Of a stretch of 64,000 nt of DNA, positions 18,405-28,022 are shown piece by piece. The position numbers and the translations under genes were made by a program. Origin of the DNA: Solibacillus sp. FSL H8-0538. Lineage in GTDB: Bacteria > Bacillota > Bacilli > Bacillales_A > Planococcaceae. Positions within the stretch are counted from its first letter, which is position 1, and the number at the start of each line of letters is the position of its first letter. The stretch lies in assembly GCF_038003525.1 (NCBI RefSeq), contig NZ_JBBOPI010000001.1, forward strand, positions 1,851,001-1,915,000, given 5' to 3'. Below the pieces are notes generated by a model. The model searched no databases, was not told the DNA's origin, and saw nothing but the letters and a program-made list of their open reading frames with translations.

Positions 18405-18700
18405 TAGTTTTTGGATAAATTATGCAAAAAAAGTTTCTAGTAAAACAAGTTTTAGCGAGAAAAAATGACACATTTACTAGAATAATAATGCGTTCGATTA
18501 AATGAGAAACTCTTGTAAAGTGTTGGTATACCTGCATTTATACAGGTATTGACAAACGAGAAAGAAGCAATTTCGAGAAAGAAAATACAGTTCTGACAAT
18601 TCTAAATAATTTGTAAAATATTTCACAAAAAAATCGTTTTAATAGAAAAAGGTATACCTGAAAAAGTAATCTTAGTAACGAGAAATAGTAATTTGTAACA

Positions 18701-18752
18701 AAAAAGAGTGCTTAAAAAGTCTTTTTACTGACTTTTTAGGCACTCTTTTTCT
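18701..18752 (-). terminator. terminator of the second ActP operon
   Basis: AAAAAGAGTGC-TTAAAAAGTC pairs with GACTTTTTAGGCACTCTTTTT; T runs on both sides. It directly follows the symporter stop at 18755. Confidence 0.85.
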
Positions 18753-18754
18753 AA

Positions 18755-20305
18755 TTAATGAGAAGCGTCTTGTACAGAAATTCCCGTATTTGCTTTTACA
18801 CGAATTTCTTTATAAACACGTTCTGCTTCTTCAGCAGATACTTTATTCGTTGTTAAGACCGAACCTAAGTAACCTGCTATGAAACCAAGTGGAATCGTAA
18901 TAATTGCAGGTACGGCTAATTTCACTAATGGTTCTCCAACAAAGATTGCATTACCTGTTGTTGACCAAACGTTTGGACCCATTGCACCTAATACTAAGCA
19001 TGACACTAAGCCTGTCACCATTGCAGCTACGGCACCTGTCGAATTAAACTTCTTCCAGTAAATTGTGTATAGAATTACCGGTAAATTTGCGGAAGCTCCA
19101 ATACAGAACGCAAATGATACTAAGAATGATACGTTTAAACTTTGCGCGAATAACGCAAGGATAATAGAAACAATAGCGATAGAGATCGAACCTGTACGCG
19201 CAGCTAACACTTGTTGCTTTTCTGTTAACTTGCCGTCCTTCATAATTTCACCGTAAATATCATGCGAAATTGCAGATGCACCTGTTAATACAAGTCCAGA
19301 TACTACCGCTAAAATCGTTGCAAAGGCTACTGCACAAATAAATGAAAGTAAAATGTTTCCACCAAGGAATTCTGCAAGCAGTGGGGCAGCTGTATTACCT
19401 GCAGCATTTTCCGCAATAATTGCATCAATCCCAACAAAATGCATTGCACCAAAGCCTAGGAAAATTGTTAATGAGAAGAAAATTGCAGTAATCCACGTTG
19501 TCCAAGAAATTGATGCACGTGCTGTTTTTGCATCTTTAACTGTAAAGAAGCGCATTAAAATATGTGGTAAACCTGATGTACCAAGTACCAATGCCATCAT
19601 CATAGACACTGAATCAATTGTTGACGTATATTTCACGCCAGGCACTAAATATTTTTCGCCGTGATCTGCAGAAATCGTATTAAACATTGTTACTAAATTA
19701 AAGTCGAACTTTTGGAACACTAAAAACGCAAGTAGGGTAGTACCAAATAATAATAAACCTGCTTTAATAATTTGTACCCAACTCGTTGCAGTCATCCCAC
19801 CAAATAATACATATGTCGTCATCATTACGCCGACAATTAATACAGCGATCCAGTAATCAATACCAAATAGAAGCTTAATTAATGCACCTGCACCTACTAG
19901 CTGTGCAATCATATATAAAATAACAATAATAATCGTTCCTGTTGCGGCAACCCCGCGGATACGTTTTTCATTGAAACGCGAAGTCAGCATATCTGCTAAA
20001 GTATAGCGGCCAAGATTTCGCATAGGTTCTGCAATTATATATAGAAGAACTAAATTCGCTACTACATAACCAACCGAAAAGAAGAACCCGTCAAAGCCCG
20101 TTAAAGCGATCGCCCCGGATACGCCTAGGAATGCAGCTGCAGATAAGTAATCTCCCGCAATCGCAAAGCCATTTTGCCAGCCCTTAAGACCGCCACCAGC
20201 TGTATAGAAATCACTCGCAGAAGAAGTTTGCTTCGCTGCGATGTATGTAACGATTAATGTTAAACCAACTATCCCTAAAAAGAATCCTGCTGATACTAAA
20301 TTCAT
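18755..20305 (-). CDS. actP: ActP-like sodium:solute (acetate) symporter, copy 2
   Basis: A 516-residue paralogue of the preceding symporter with the same ~13-helix SSS fold and the same marker segments (SASDFYTAGGGLKGWQNGFAIAGDY, GGMTATSWVQIIKA, RVKANTGISVQDASH). It overlaps the upstream DUF485 stop by 4 bases. Differences from copy 1 cluster in loops and in the extracellular part near 205-235, so substrate affinity or regulation may differ. Monocarboxylate uptake is inferred from family and partner gene. Confidence 0.9.
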   Translation of the reverse strand: MNLVSAGFFLGIVGLTLIVTYIAAKQTSSASDFYTAGGGLKGWQNGFAIAGDYLSAAAFLGVSGAIALTGFDGFFFSVGYVVANLVLLYIIAEPMRNLGRYTLADMLTSRFNEKRIRGVAATGTIIIVILYMIAQLVGAGALIKLLFGIDYWIAVLIVGVMMTTYVLFGGMTATSWVQIIKAGLLLFGTTLLAFLVFQKFDFNLVTMFNTISADHGEKYLVPGVKYTSTIDSVSMMMALVLGTSGLPHILMRFFTVKDAKTARASISWTTWITAIFFSLTIFLGFGAMHFVGIDAIIAENAAGNTAAPLLAEFLGGNILLSFICAVAFATILAVVSGLVLTGASAISHDIYGEIMKDGKLTEKQQVLAARTGSISIAIVSIILALFAQSLNVSFLVSFAFCIGASANLPVILYTIYWKKFNSTGAVAAMVTGLVSCLVLGAMGPNVWSTTGNAIFVGEPLVKLAVPAIITIPLGFIAGYLGSVLTTNKVSAEEAERVYKEIRVKANTGISVQDASH

Positions 20306-20646
20306 CCACGTGCACCTGCTTTCTCATATTCGGCAATTACTGCAGCCGCTTCCTTATCAAATTTCGCTGCCATTTTCGTATAAAGCGTACAAAGCGCAAT
20401 CGTCATAATGAAAAGGGCCAATGCATAAACCCAAACCCACGTAATGCTGCCAACTGCTTTCTGTTGTAATACAGAAGTAAACGCTAAAATCGGTAAAAAG
20501 ATGTAAAATGTTAAAAATGAAGCGGCTACACTAAATAAAAACGTATTTTTCTTTTTAACAAACTTGTTAAATGAATCCATACGATCAATCGCAGCATAAT
20601 CAATTGGTTGTACAATTTGCTTTTCTGTTAAACCTACATTCGTCAT
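20302..20646 (-). CDS. DUF485 membrane protein (YjcH-like), copy 2
   Basis: 114 residues with two membrane helices and the segments FNKFVKKKNTFLFSVAASFLTF and ITWVWVYALALFIMT, as in copy 1. ATG follows AGGGGGAATTGAA. It is the first gene of a two-gene operon with the ActP paralogue. Confidence 0.88.
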   Translation of the reverse strand: MTNVGLTEKQIVQPIDYAAIDRMDSFNKFVKKKNTFLFSVAASFLTFYIFLPILAFTSVLQQKAVGSITWVWVYALALFIMTIALCTLYTKMAAKFDKEAAAVIAEYEKAGARG

Positions 20647-20718
20647 TTCAATTCCCCCTAATGAATTATTATTCTTTTTTAAACGGATTATTTCTCTTTC
20701 GCCCCGCTACAAGAACTT

Positions 20719-20747
20719 ATTGTAAGAGGGAAATCCTTATTATGCAA
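20719..20747 (-). promoter_or_regulatory. probable promoter of the second DUF485-actP operon
   Basis: On the minus strand TTGCAT (20747-20742), a 17-base spacer and TACAAT (20724-20719), ~73 bases before the DUF485 start. The -35/-10 arrangement resembles that of copy 1. Confidence 0.6.
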
Positions 20748-20886
20748 TACTAAATTATTCAGAAAAGTACGTAAAATTCCGAATTGTATTAATACTCTAA
20801 ACTTAGAATTACCAAGCTTTAAATAGAAAAAAATCCACCAAAATAGGATAGGGTTTATTGAGAAATAGTATTTCAATAACATGGAA

Positions 20887-21450
20887 AACAAATAATATGT
20901 ATGGGTAAGTATTTTCGTTACATTTCATACAAAATAATGTTTCGCTAGTCTAAAATAGTATTTTAGCACCTAAAAGCCGAAATTAGATACATTGTTATAT
21001 AACATGTAATAAAATGATATTTTTTTGCTATATTTTATTTTTTTAGAAAAGTTGCATTTTTTTTCGTCTGGAGCAAAATATTTATTAATTTACAGGTAAG
21101 AGTGGGGAATAGGGATCATTAGAGTCCATTTAGGAAGGTCCGAGCGGGTATGATCTTCGAAATAAATAAAGATCGCCAATTTTCAAAAGAGTTAAAACTT
21201 AGTTATCTGATATTAGGAATAAAACCACATATTTTTCAACGCTATCGTAGTACTTGATCTACCTTTAGTAAACCGAACAAACCTTGACTAGTATCTTCTT
21301 TTAATAGAAGATACTAAAAAGAGGGTACATGGGAAAATGGTTTTTTATCATTTATCTGCTATGCTTCAAATAAAAACCCGAGTTTTTACTCAACCTCTAT
21401 CAAATTTTTACTATTTTTATCATTCTGAGACTTTTTAACATAATTCGCGG
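20887..21450. other. gene-free AT-rich stretch
   Basis: About 560 bases without a credible gene. The only structures seen are a perfect hairpin AGTATCTTCT/AGAAGATACT (21292-21317) lacking a T run, and a small AAAAACCCGAGTTTTT motif near 21374. A short open stretch around 21180-21250 (FSKELKLSYLILGIKPHIF) has no start site and no recognised relative; it may be decayed coding DNA. Confidence 0.5.
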
Positions 21451-21466
21451 CAAAGGAGCCAATAGC

Positions 21467-21985
21467 ATGTTACCATTACAAACAAAACGATTACAATTTC
21501 AACGTTATTCAAAAGAAGATTTACCATTTATCGAGAGACTAGTGACAGATCCACAGGTGATGCGCTATATCGGTTCAGGAACAGCGCAGGACGCCACATA
21601 TGCAAAAGCCTTACTAGAACGAATGCTCGAGCAATATGAAAACTTTGACGTGTTTGGACTACATAAGCTAGTTCATAGGCAAACTGGCAAACTAATTGGC
21701 CATGCAGGGCTTGTCGCTCAAGTTATTGATGATGCTTTTGAAATTGAGCTTGGCTACTGGATCACACCAGATTGCTGGCAACAAGGTTTGGGAACAGAAA
21801 CTGCGCAGGCACTTAAAGAATATGCCATTGAGGAGCTGGAGCTTGAGAGATTTATTTCAGTCATTCAAATTAATAACGCAGCTTCCATTAAAATCGCAGA
21901 AAACAATGGGATGCAGCTAGAGAAAACAATTGAACATGATGGTCAGCAAGTTCATGTATTTGTGCATTTAATAGAAACAAATTAA
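21467..21985 (+). CDS. GNAT acetyltransferase, RimJ/RimL type
   Basis: A 172-residue acetyltransferase, ATG after AAAGGAG. Family pattern: N-terminal TKRLQFQRYSKEDLPFIERL, then LIGHAGL, the strand-plus-loop ELGYWITPDCWQQGLGTETAQAL near 91-113 (the acetyl-CoA pyrophosphate loop Q-x-G-L-G-T-E) and IKIAENNGMQLEK near 144-156. Members acetylate protein N-termini, polyamines or small molecules; the substrate here is unknown. Single gene. Confidence 0.88.
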   Translation: MLPLQTKRLQFQRYSKEDLPFIERLVTDPQVMRYIGSGTAQDATYAKALLERMLEQYENFDVFGLHKLVHRQTGKLIGHAGLVAQVIDDAFEIELGYWITPDCWQQGLGTETAQALKEYAIEELELERFISVIQINNAASIKIAENNGMQLEKTIEHDGQQVHVFVHLIETN

Positions 21986-22237
21986 GAAAAGTCATAATCG
22001 TTTAAATCTGATGCATTGAAATTGAACGGTTTTATCTCATTTTTCGTTTCTGTCTCACTATTTAAAGTATACTTTTCGAGCGAGACCTAACTTCCTATAA
22101 TATATATTATGACCGTGTCCCTATTTGGAAAATAAGAGAAGCGCCTTCTCTTTTATACTTCGACGCTGGAACTGTACGTACATAGACAACACATCCTTGT
22201 CTTTTCAATAAGCTTTTCTTATTTAAAAAATTTCATG

Positions 22238-22615
22238 TTAATCTAACTTTTCAATACGATATCGGTGTTTTTTACTTTTAATACTCTCCATATCAATATG
22301 GTTAATTGCCGCTTCAATCATTTGATTCATCGGTATGCTTAATTCTTTTGATCGGTTAGATAGGCGCTGGAATAAATCAGCATCCATCGTTGTTCGAAAC
22401 TCTTGCTTGGCGCAGCGAGGTTGCTTAATACCTGTGAATGTATGATCTTGCAATAAATTTTCTATGCCATTTTCAATTACATAACCTATTTCGGTATCAT
22501 TGTCTTTGGCGAATTCTTTTAAATGCTCTAACACTTCTGGTTTTAAACGTGTTTTATATCGATGTCTCTGTTGATCTTTTGAATGAATAAGCTTGCCATT
22601 ATGTAAAACCCACAT
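22238..22615 (-). CDS. putative ribbon-helix-helix-type protein with two repeats
   Basis: A 125-residue basic protein starting at ATG behind GAAGGGGG. Two similar ~40-residue segments can be seen: RYKTRLKPEVLEHLKEFAKD followed by NDTEIGYVIENGIENLL (about 19-55), and EFRTTMDADLFQRLSNRSKE followed by LSIPMNQMIEAAINHI (about 72-107). Each fits a strand followed by two helices, like Arc/MetJ or ParD/CopG domains. A DNA-binding role is inference. No toxin-type gene is adjacent. Confidence 0.6.
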   Translation of the reverse strand: MWVLHNGKLIHSKDQQRHRYKTRLKPEVLEHLKEFAKDNDTEIGYVIENGIENLLQDHTFTGIKQPRCAKQEFRTTMDADLFQRLSNRSKELSIPMNQMIEAAINHIDMESIKSKKHRYRIEKLD

Positions 22616-22739
22616 GTATATGCCCCCTTCACTTCCTTATACAATATCTGAAATTGGGACATGGTGCAAATTCCTATTATTACTTAACGTCTGATTAGTT
22701 CAAAACCTTATTGTATTTGGTTCAACACCATAACTTGGG

Positions 22740-22868
22740 GTTGATTTCCGTTCTGGCTGGACGCTTTCCAGGGGGCGTTCGATGAGCCGCTTCCCTCGCT
22801 ATGCTCAGTCCAGGGTCTCATCTAGAACGCTAATCCCCTAGGAGTCGCCAGCCGCCACTCCAATCAAC
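22740..22868 (-). repeat. R3 palindromic element (solo copy)
   Basis: The 129-bp GC-rich segment begins GTTGATTTCCGTTCTGG and ends CCGCCACTCCAATCAAC, the reverse of the R3 layout inside the IS at 4.1 kb. No transposase or IS end is next to it. The surrounding stretches 22616-22739 and 22869-23045 hold nothing else I can name. Confidence 0.7.
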
Positions 22869-23045
22869 AATCATCCTGCTCTAGTTGTTATCCCAGTATT
22901 TTGGTGATGAGCCTTTTATTTTTCTTTTCATTTATAAATGTAATAGCTTCTATAATTCTTTTATACTTTGGATTAAAAGCACTCAATAAACTTTTGCTTT
23001 GATTGGCATGCTTAGTTAATAATCAGCTCCTCTTCAGAATAGCAT

Positions 23046-23085
23046 AAAAACTCATTTGCAATTGATTATTGCAAATGAGTTTTTA
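23046..23085. terminator. terminator of the UvrA-like gene
   Basis: Perfect hairpin AAAAACTCATTTGCAAT, 5-base loop, ATTGCAAATGAGTTTTT, ~60 bases past the stop; works in either direction. Confidence 0.8.
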
Positions 23086-23143
23086 ATTACTAGCCGCCAT
23101 CTAGCTTGGTTATAAAAAAAAGGCTTACTTTAAGTATTCTAAT

Positions 23144-26100
23144 TTAATTATTTTGCTCAAGGCATTGGTAAACCGCCATCATATCTCGTTTATTTAACTC
23201 CCGAATACGAATAAAAATTGGAATATCTGCAACAGCCTCAATAGTTACGCTTTCAGCAACTACATCACTTACTTTGCCAGTTAGCCATGTTTTTACTGGT
23301 ATCCCTTCAACAAGCTCCCGAAGGCCATGCTCATTGATGCCACTTGCATAACAACTTACACAAGGAATTGTTAATTTAAACACGCCATCATGGAGCCCGT
23401 CTTCCGAAATTACTTTCTTTCCTTTACAGAATGGACATGGCTCGCTTTTTTTAATTTTATTAATTTGGGTAACTAATTTTTTGTAACCAAATACTTCATA
23501 AACATACGTCAGTTTTTTGTATTTCCCATTGGTGAAATACTTATCAATGATGGTTTCTCTCGTTTCGGTGATATTATCAAAATCACAGATTGTGACCCGA
23601 TTATTAAGGCTGATGGATTCGATATTGCCGCTAATACTGTCCCAAAATGGCAGAACATTTTGTAACACCACTTCATAGTGGGCAAAGCTTGCCTGCTCCA
23701 GCTCAAGCATTTTCAGCGCGACTTGTGTTTCCCGAGGCAAAAGGGAGACATCTTCCGTCAAAGCCATAGCGCCTCCGACAATGGCCTTCATTTTTTCTAG
23801 TAGCTGTAAATTCCCAACGGTTTGCATCACTTGATCAAGAGGCTGTTGAATAATGTCCCGTATATCCGTGTCACCAAATTTCAGCTTTTTATGATGATTC
23901 AGTACGGTTCCTTGACAGATTGGACAAGTAATCATTTCTTTGGATTCTTTGATTTGCTCTTTAATAATCGATTTCGAAACAAATATATAGCGCCCAATGA
24001 GGAGATTAAAGCCTTCCCAAGTCCTCGACGCCTTGCCTGCTTTATCATAGAATGACTTTTCCCAATACCCATATAAAAAGGTATGTTTTTCTGCTTCCGT
24101 CATGTCATTGTAACTTTTACTTATATCCTGCCCGAGCTCATTTTTAATCTCATCAAAGAGGAATTGCAATTTTGGATATTGATAGAATTTTAAAACCTCC
24201 ATCACGTCTGGATGAAGTAAGCCATCCCAAAATGGCACGGTTTTGTCCTGAATTACAATATCTATATCAAATTTCTCAATCACTTGGCGGCCCGAGCAGG
24301 ATGGACAATGGTTTTGCTGATTATAGAAATCGAAGCTATACGTATCTTTATTGGTTGGATGCGCCGCGACTATATGGTTGATCAAGCCGCCCATTTCATA
24401 GAGAAAACTATATTGACTATACAAGTGACGTTCCAGATCAATGGCGATGACGGGTGCAATTGTATCCGATTCGTATTCACCATAAATTAAACGAGCCATT
24501 GATGATAAGCTTTTTAAGATGCCGCCCTTATAGATGTTTTCTGCATTATTAAAATAGGCAATTTGATTTTCTTTTAAATAGTTAATTCCATTTTGTGACT
24601 TTAGTGTTGAAGAAATTTGCAATGGAGCAACTGTAGCTGCACTGTTTTGCCTGCGATAATAATCATTATGACTGACAACATCAAGGTGCTCCACAGGTAC
24701 AGGCTGTCTTTTACCAAAATCAACGATAAAATCAGAGTTTTCTAGCATATAAGCATTATGTTCAATCAATATCATGGAGACAGATTCATCCGTCAGAATG
24801 TCCCTGATGCTATCAATGAATTGATTTAAAATATTTTGTGATAAACCTTTTGAAGGCTCGTCAAAAATAAAAAGCGTATGTGGGTTTCTTGAGTTGGCAA
24901 ACAGCTCTGAAACTAAATGGACACATTGAAATTCACCCGTCGATAAGGACTGTGTTTTTCTTTCCAACGTCAAATACCCAAGTCCAAGTTTAATCAATAA
25001 GCTCAAACGTTTATGCGCGATGTCTTCGTTTGGCAGTTCATCAATAATATCTTCAATCGAGCGCTGAAAAATATCTTCAATATCTTCACTATATTTTGTG
25101 AGTTTCTTTTTAATATCAAGAAAAGTCGCAACAGTTGACCGACTAGTAATCGATTGGTTCCGATCTTGCCCAACCATGACCAGTTTATCTTTTGGATAGC
25201 GCTTCAGAAAATCTTTGGCCATACACTCATTGACAAGTGTCGATTTTCCACATCCAGACTCCCCCGTAAAAGTGACAATTCTATTTTGGGGAATCTGTAT
25301 CTCAGCCATTTGAATATTACGACAGTAAAGATCCTGAAATTGATAGTATTCTGTGGGTATAGCCCGATTTCGTTCCCAAGTAATTGGTTTTGGACGTGGT
25401 GATTCTTCAACAATTTTCCCGCCGTATTTACCACTACCAGGCCCAAAGAACAATTGCTCATTCGTTGTGTCGAGCACCGTGTCAGAATGGTCAATAAGCC
25501 AAATTTGATTTTTATAGCCCAATTGTTGAATCTGTTCTAAAATTCCTAATAACGTTTGGTGATCTAGCCCCACGGAGATTTCATCAATTATAATGACCGT
25601 ATTTTCACTTGTTGCCATGAATTCTGCCAAATAAAGTCGTGTTAATTCTCCACCTGACAATGTTCCCATAATGCGATTTAAAGTTAAGTAACCAATATTC
25701 ATATTGATGATATTTTTAAGAATATGTTGTTTAGCTTCACTAATATTTAAAACGTCTGCTAGTGAAAAAATGGTCTCAATGCATAAGTCGTTAATATCGG
25801 AAATATTCTGTGGTTTATCAAATAATTCAATCATATATTGCCCGGCTTCTTGATTATAGCGCTTCCCCTTACACTTAGGACATTCGATATTTTTAGTAGT
25901 TCCGCGACCTTTACAAGCTGGACACCAACCTAATTCATTATTAAACGAAAAAACTTCCGGAGAAAGATTATATTTTTCTGCAAGAGTTACACGTATCTCA
26001 GTAAACACGCCCGTATGTGTACCCATTGTTGAACGTGGATTGGAAGAAATTGATGACCTTCCTAGAAAAAGTACAAGAGGCATTTCTTCCATCTTGATGG

Positions 26101-26314
26101 CACTAAAATTGGTTTCCATAATAGTAGGAAATAAATACTGATATTCAGCTTTTGGCAATAAGGAAACGAGACGCTTCTTAGATTCTTCCCCAATAGTTAG
26201 ACAAAAAGTTGTTTTACCAGATCCAGACAAACCAGCAATTCCTAACGATTCCTCTCCTGGTAGTACTGCATCTAATTTGTTAATATTGTTCGCAATTAAT
26301 TGATTTATTTTCAT
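23144..26314 (-). CDS. UvrA-like ABC ATPase with two intact and one decayed ATPase-like section
   Basis: 1056 residues. ATG at 26314 follows GAGAGGAG; the GTG seven codons upstream overlaps that site. Half 1: Walker A GLSGSGKTT (28-36), zinc module CPAC...CPKC (131-148), signature LSGGE (219-223), Walker B IIIDE (241-245). Half 2: Walker A GESGCGKST (351-359), altered signature LSTGE (457-461), Walker B FIFDE (482-486). The last ~550 residues contain more Cys pairs (CPSC 670, CPIC 797, CPFC 960, CVSC 985) and a stretch LLPRETQVALKMLEL where a signature would be, but no Walker A. Housekeeping UvrA is ~950 residues with a different order, so this is a paralogue, of the type seen in resistance or self-protection roles. 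The actual role is unknown; no uvrB or biosynthetic gene is nearby. Confidence 0.8.
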   Translation of the reverse strand: MKINQLIANNINKLDAVLPGEESLGIAGLSGSGKTTFCLTIGEESKKRLVSLLPKAEYQYLFPTIMETNFSAIKMEEMPLVLFLGRSSISSNPRSTMGTHTGVFTEIRVTLAEKYNLSPEVFSFNNELGWCPACKGRGTTKNIECPKCKGKRYNQEAGQYMIELFDKPQNISDINDLCIETIFSLADVLNISEAKQHILKNIINMNIGYLTLNRIMGTLSGGELTRLYLAEFMATSENTVIIIDEISVGLDHQTLLGILEQIQQLGYKNQIWLIDHSDTVLDTTNEQLFFGPGSGKYGGKIVEESPRPKPITWERNRAIPTEYYQFQDLYCRNIQMAEIQIPQNRIVTFTGESGCGKSTLVNECMAKDFLKRYPKDKLVMVGQDRNQSITSRSTVATFLDIKKKLTKYSEDIEDIFQRSIEDIIDELPNEDIAHKRLSLLIKLGLGYLTLERKTQSLSTGEFQCVHLVSELFANSRNPHTLFIFDEPSKGLSQNILNQFIDSIRDILTDESVSMILIEHNAYMLENSDFIVDFGKRQPVPVEHLDVVSHNDYYRRQNSAATVAPLQISSTLKSQNGINYLKENQIAYFNNAENIYKGGILKSLSSMARLIYGEYESDTIAPVIAIDLERHLYSQYSFLYEMGGLINHIVAAHPTNKDTYSFDFYNQQNHCPSCSGRQVIEKFDIDIVIQDKTVPFWDGLLHPDVMEVLKFYQYPKLQFLFDEIKNELGQDISKSYNDMTEAEKHTFLYGYWEKSFYDKAGKASRTWEGFNLLIGRYIFVSKSIIKEQIKESKEMITCPICQGTVLNHHKKLKFGDTDIRDIIQQPLDQVMQTVGNLQLLEKMKAIVGGAMALTEDVSLLPRETQVALKMLELEQASFAHYEVVLQNVLPFWDSISGNIESISLNNRVTICDFDNITETRETIIDKYFTNGKYKKLTYVYEVFGYKKLVTQINKIKKSEPCPFCKGKKVISEDGLHDGVFKLTIPCVSCYASGINEHGLRELVEGIPVKTWLTGKVSDVVAESVTIEAVADIPIFIRIRELNKRDMMAVYQCLEQNN

Positions 26315-26603
26315 AGCGATCTCCTCTCCACTCACTAATTATAGTATTGCCATGTTAGTGAATCTACAAATGAATTTGTTGTGTTACTTGTTTCAGGTGT
26401 ACTTGTTTAGTTTATTGCTATGAACTGCCGCGATGCACAGGTGCAGAAAAAACGTCCCTTACGTTAAATGAAGTAAATACGTAAAGTTAAGGTCAAATTG
26501 CCTAGTCAGTTGTCAATTCGCAGCGTAAAATTTTTGAAAATGCTGACGCTTTCCCCTACTTCATTGCGTCTAACAGTATATAATAGACCTATGGAGGTAG
26601 ATT

Positions 26604-27983
26604 ATGCTAAAAATAAAAAAAATCGAATTTATAAAAGTTGTTTATGATGAATCGTTATCACATAATATCTTTTCCATTGCCAATATTACTTTTTCTAATT
26701 ACGAGCCGATTCATGGTGCGCTCTTATATTGGCGAAAAAATACATCGCAAGCGGAATATACACCTGATGGCGATTATAAGTTCTTTTATGATATGGCAAA
26801 TGTGATGTATTTTGCATCCGTGAAATTTCCGACGCATACCCGCTTAACACGTGACCAACGCCAGGAACTTGCCTTTATTCTACTCGAGCAGCGTGGTTCG
26901 GTTGGCTCTTATAGCTTCCCTACGTCAATACGTCAAAAGAAAACGTTCAATCCGAAAAAGCAGCTGGAAACACTCGCTTTTCCTGAGCATTTTAACGCAA
27001 AGGATTTTGGCAACCATGCTTACTTTGAAAAAACTGACGACATTAGCGATTCTGTAGTAAGCCGCTATAGTGCTTACGACCGCGCGTTTGTTGAGAATTA
27101 TTTAAAATGGCGCTTTCATGCAGCAAAATTGCATCCCAATGACTTAGAACCGTATCTTCCATACATTGACTTCTCATTTATTTGCTTTATTAATTCGAAT
27201 TTATCGGAAAAGTATTTGATTGAGCATCTAGATAAAGTTGATTTTATGGCCTTACAATTTAATCGTCCGGTGCTAGCGCGTCTTTCAGCATCTTTTAAAC
27301 GTTATATGATAGAACAACTCCAGTTGCATAAAAAACCGATTCACGACGATTTTAAAGGGAAATTAGAAGACTTCATTGAAGATGACTTATTTTACGATCA
27401 ATATGAGTTCGTCTACTTGCCTGAAAGTGATGAGGAAGAGGATATTGACTTTCTATTTTTCGAATATGAGCGGGGGGCCAATAAATGGTATGGGAGCGAA
27501 CATTTGATTAAAGGCATCCCTTCAATGGCATGTAAGTTGTTTGATCGTGATGGGTTTAAAAATCCGACGAATAAAGAGATGGATAGTAAATTTGAGGCGT
27601 TCACAGCCATTCAAAGGAAGTTATTTGGGGCGATTGCTGAACCTCACTGGCTGCACCGTTATCGGAAAAATTTAAATTGGCATTTGATTTGTCAATATAA
27701 TCCGTATTTAACGGAGGATTTTTTAACAGCTCATATGAAATGGATTGATTTTAAAGCACTCGGTTTTAACACTCGCTGTGTATTATCTGAAGATTTTCTC
27801 ATGGAGCATATGCATCAATTTAATCATCAGCAACCCGTTCCATTAATTTTATGTCATTTAACGGAACATTTGTATTTAACGTATAAAGATCAGCTCGTAG
27901 TAGATCTTACCCTATTGTATAAATATATGGACTGTATTGATGAAGCGGAGTTTGAAATCCTTCAGCATTTGTTAGAAGAATAA
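26604..27983 (+). CDS. hypothetical protein
   Basis: 459 residues, soluble, ATG after GGAGGTAGATT, own terminator. I do not recognise the family. The N-terminal ~100 residues look like a mixed alpha/beta domain. The rest shows loosely repeated ~40-residue helical units of the type 'ENYLKWRFHAAKLHP...YLPYIDFSFICFINSNLSEKYLIEHLDKVDF...LQFN' and later 'HWLHRYRKNLNWHLICQYNPYLTEDFLTAHMKWIDFKALGFN', suggesting an alpha-solenoid repeat with W/F-D-F at unit ends. An acidic patch SDEEEDIDF lies near 270-280. Divergent from the UvrA-like gene with ~290 bases between starts. Confidence 0.7.
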   Translation: MLKIKKIEFIKVVYDESLSHNIFSIANITFSNYEPIHGALLYWRKNTSQAEYTPDGDYKFFYDMANVMYFASVKFPTHTRLTRDQRQELAFILLEQRGSVGSYSFPTSIRQKKTFNPKKQLETLAFPEHFNAKDFGNHAYFEKTDDISDSVVSRYSAYDRAFVENYLKWRFHAAKLHPNDLEPYLPYIDFSFICFINSNLSEKYLIEHLDKVDFMALQFNRPVLARLSASFKRYMIEQLQLHKKPIHDDFKGKLEDFIEDDLFYDQYEFVYLPESDEEEDIDFLFFEYERGANKWYGSEHLIKGIPSMACKLFDRDGFKNPTNKEMDSKFEAFTAIQRKLFGAIAEPHWLHRYRKNLNWHLICQYNPYLTEDFLTAHMKWIDFKALGFNTRCVLSEDFLMEHMHQFNHQQPVPLILCHLTEHLYLTYKDQLVVDLTLLYKYMDCIDEAEFEILQHLLEE

Positions 27984-27988
27984 GTAAA

Positions 27989-28022
27989 AGCGCCTCTCAC
28001 GGATGAGAAGCGCTCTTTTTTA
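27989..28022. terminator. bidirectional terminator between convergent genes
   Basis: AAAAGCGCCTCTC pairs with GAGAAGCGCTC (one mismatch), A run before and T run after, between the hypothetical gene and the GGDEF-EAL gene. Confidence 0.8.

Noticed and set aside
21292-21317. Perfect hairpin in the gene-free stretch, as a possible terminator or small RNA
   Set aside because: No T run on either strand and no promoter or gene next to it.
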